DNA of 64,000 nt. Origin: Pontibacillus chungwhensis (GTDB lineage Bacteria; Bacillota; Bacilli; Bacillales; BH030062). The stretch's first letter is position 1, and every line of letters starts with the position of its first letter. Both the position numbers and the translations under genes were made by a program. Shown here piece by piece: positions 62,642 through 64,000 of this stretch. Below the pieces are notes generated by a model. It saw nothing but the letters and a program-made list of their open reading frames with translations, was not told where the DNA came from and made no database searches. The stretch spans positions 1,364,001-1,428,000 of the forward strand of contig NZ_CP126446.1 in the NCBI RefSeq assembly GCF_030166655.1, written 5' to 3'.

Positions 62642-62827
62642 ATGGAAAGGGAAGTAGTGCGGGTTAAAGATATATTGAACCATAGGGAAGAAGAGCAAGT
62701 AGCTGCATTAAAAGTAGAATTAGATGAAGCTCCTAATAGGAAGGAAGCTCGGGGTATCACTGAAGAAATACTAATGATTTATGACAAAGCGAAGCATCGT
62801 TATTTTGAAGATGGTGTGGTTACTTAG
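62642..62827 (+). CDS. Small charged protein, 61 residues
   Basis: ATG 62642 (GGTGATGT upstream) gives MEREVVRVKDILNHREEEQV through FEDGVVT: helical, strongly charged, no membrane segment. The frame is open further upstream, over the kinase gene, but that part is only overlap. No family recognised. Confidence 0.5.
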   Translation: MEREVVRVKDILNHREEEQVAALKVELDEAPNRKEARGITEEILMIYDKAKHRYFEDGVVT

Positions 62828-63035
62828 AGATTATTTAAAGGTACGCGTCATTTCTATCTAATCTTTTGCTAGGTTATCATTTACTTCCAAGTGGTTTCAA
62901 TTTTTTTCATATTATTGAAAAGGATTCTGACGATTTGTATAATCTTAACAAGAGAAAGCATTTGGATTCTCCTAATCTCATTAACCAAATATGAATGAAA
63001 CAAGGTTTTTCCATAATACGAAAGGGATGTCCACC

Positions 63036-63275
63036 ATGAACTTAAAAAAGCTTGAACGATTCACCTACCTGCTCCTTGCTTTATTTATGGTAGCTCTTCC
63101 GTTGATCATTTTAGTGTTTGATTCGCCAAATAATGTAGTGATGATTTACTTCGGTGTAGCGCTATCCATTGTATATCTAAGTAAAGGGATACTATCTTTT
63201 CTGTTAAGAAGACAAATTGACTATGTATACTTTATTGCGTCTATCGCCATTATAGCTATCATTATCTACGTTTAA
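63036..63275 (+). CDS. Small membrane protein, 79 residues
   Basis: Three hydrophobic segments (about 9-28, 33-52, 60-78) with a short RRQ loop. ATG 63036 is preceded by AAAGGGATG; the in-frame ATG 62991 lacks a ribosome site. No family recognised. Confidence 0.55.
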   Translation: MNLKKLERFTYLLLALFMVALPLIILVFDSPNNVVMIYFGVALSIVYLSKGILSFLLRRQIDYVYFIASIAIIAIIIYV

Positions 63276-63298
63276 GTAGGATTTGATAAGGCGTTTTT

Positions 63299-63499
63299 AT
63301 GGTTGGAGCGTACATATATATGAAGAATCGATTATTGCTAGTAGTCGTATTATTTTTTGTTTTAGGTTCTGCTGCGGTAAGTAGTATGGATTCGATTGGT
63401 TACACTTCTAAGTCCATATTTTATGGTGTCGCTATGACTGTCCTAATTGTTATAGGATTGGTAAGCTTATATCATTATTTTATAAAATCGAGACATTAA
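63299..63499 (+). CDS. Small two-TM membrane protein
   Basis: A 66-residue protein with two hydrophobic segments (about 10-27 and 41-60) and a basic end. ATG 63299 has only a weak AAGGCG upstream, and ATG 63320 is an alternative. Probably cotranscribed with the gene 24 bases upstream. Confidence 0.5.
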   Translation: MVGAYIYMKNRLLLVVVLFFVLGSAAVSSMDSIGYTSKSIFYGVAMTVLIVIGLVSLYHYFIKSRH

Positions 63500-63758
63500 T
63501 TTACCGTCTACCTCTTGAGCTAACTCTTTCATCTTTTTATCCATCGCCGCATCGACTTTGATGATGGATAAAAAGGTGAACAGGCTTAAGGAAATTTATA
63601 CGATAAGAATTATCTTACTATTTGCAATTATAGAATAATAAGGTAAACTAATTTACAAAAGTTTACAAAGTATTTTGTCATTAAAGCTAGAGAAGAATTT
63701 ACGCCCGAAGGTAAAACAATAATAGTGGGAGCTTTTCGCATACATAGGAGGTATTTCA
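63500..63758. other. Spacer with a long inverted repeat
   Basis: CTTTTTATCCATC (63533-63545) and GATGGATAAAAAG (63563-63575) are perfect 13-base arms. The stretch could be a terminator-like or gene-remnant structure; the - strand reads MDKKMKELAQEVDGKLM without a full gene. The rest is AT-rich with no supported feature. Confidence 0.4.
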
Positions 63759-63941
63759 ATCAATCGTTCTCAAAAGATCTCATTCATGATTCTAATAGGT
63801 AGTCCACTGTTGTTAGGATTCCTTTCCCTTCTTACTAGAAGATGGGAGTTCTTGATGTGGAGCTTATCGACAACGGCGATCGCTTTAACCGTATGGAAAT
63901 CAAACCGTTTGAAAAAGGGAGATCCTTATGACAAAAAGTAG
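63759..63941 (+). CDS. Small two-TM protein with probable ATC start
   Basis: An open frame of 60 codons: INRSQKISFMILIGSPLLLG, then TRRWEFLMWSLSTTAIALTV and KKGDPYDKK. GGAGG (63747-63751) lies exactly seven bases before an ATC at 63759 and there is no ATG until 63786, far from that site. So ATC initiation, or a shorter product from ATG 63786, is implied. It overlaps the start of the Nudix gene by 13 bases, supporting real translation. Confidence 0.5.
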   Translation: MNRSQKISFMILIGSPLLLGFLSLLTRRWEFLMWSLSTTAIALTVWKSNRLKKGDPYDKK

Positions 63942-64000
63942 TCCAAATGTATACACACCACCCAAACATATCGTTTCAGCTGCAACGATTGTACTTAATG
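63929..64000 (+). CDS. Nudix hydrolase, N-terminal fragment
   Basis: ATG 63929, after AAAGGGAGATCC, begins MTKSSPNVYTPPKHIVSAAT and continues IVLN to the window end (24 codons). The phrase YTPPKHIVSAATIVLN is typical of the first strand of Nudix pyrophosphohydrolases. The Nudix box lies outside the window, so the call rests on the N-terminus and is tentative. Confidence 0.55.

Overview
The window comes from a low- to mid-GC endospore-forming Firmicute of the Bacillaceae. It carries a GerA germination subunit, the spore-coat transglutaminase Tgl, a YjcZ-family small protein, strong AGGAGG ribosome sites, frequent TTG/GTG starts, CcpA-like sites and Bacillus-type riboswitches. A moderately halophilic, marine or soil lineage (Halobacillus/Pontibacillus-like) is a guess. 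About 60 protein genes are supported, most on the + strand, so + is probably the leading strand.

Layout. 1-2.5 kb: gerA fragment (running off the left edge), a repeat-rich gap, a DinB-like protein, and a TetR repressor. 2.6-5.8 kb: a P450-reductase fusion of the BM3/CYP102A type, with BM3R1-like operators in front of both repressor and enzyme. 6.8-8.2 kb: guaC and a zinc-ribbon protein. 8.7-13 kb: a secreted protein with two complete GH68 fructosyltransferase domains, then a membrane-anchored GH32 fructanase; together they form a levan/fructan make-and-break pair. 13.3-14.1 kb: a class A beta-lactamase-like protein. 14.3-20.9 kb: LacI regulator, ABC sugar importer without its own ATPase, and a GH13 alpha-glucosidase. 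21.2-22.8 kb: glpT behind a GlpP-type leader. 23-25.4 kb: an SDR and KtrB-type K+ channel subunit. 25.4-27.4 kb: a singlet glycine riboswitch ahead of an ACT-domain protein and UPF0210/DUF711.

28.3-38.6 kb is a 4-hydroxyphenylacetate (homoprotocatechuate meta-cleavage) catabolic cluster: LysR-hpaG1-hpaG2-hpaF leftward and dapA-like aldolase-hpaE-hpaB-hpaD-ALDH-hpaC rightward. 39-40.6 kb: a secreted LTD/OB-fold protein lacking its expected nuclease domain. 40.8-44.4 kb: MerR regulator, acyl-CoA ligase and acyl-CoA dehydrogenase. 44.6-56.3 kb: many single genes (murB, VOC proteins, GNAT, 2OG oxygenase, lactonase-MarR, tgl, a Zn-protease lipoprotein, XRE plus membrane partner). 56.5-59.1 kb: a SAM riboswitch ahead of mmuP-mmuM. 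59.2-64 kb: psd, small membrane proteins, a P-loop kinase and the start of a Nudix gene.

The most unusual material is non-coding. Three convergent gene junctions (5.8-6.8, 13.0-13.3 and 27.4-28.3 kb) hold arrays of degenerate ~20-bp units, each with its own core sequence and all with the purine-rich strand on +. Two of them have higher-order repeats. Five other spacers hold an 11-bp palindrome (GTGTCAGACAC type) repeated at exactly 37 bp. Three spacers hold ~125-bp palindromic elements whose arms differ between copies but stay complementary within each copy. Coordinates and motifs were read by eye; no searches were run.
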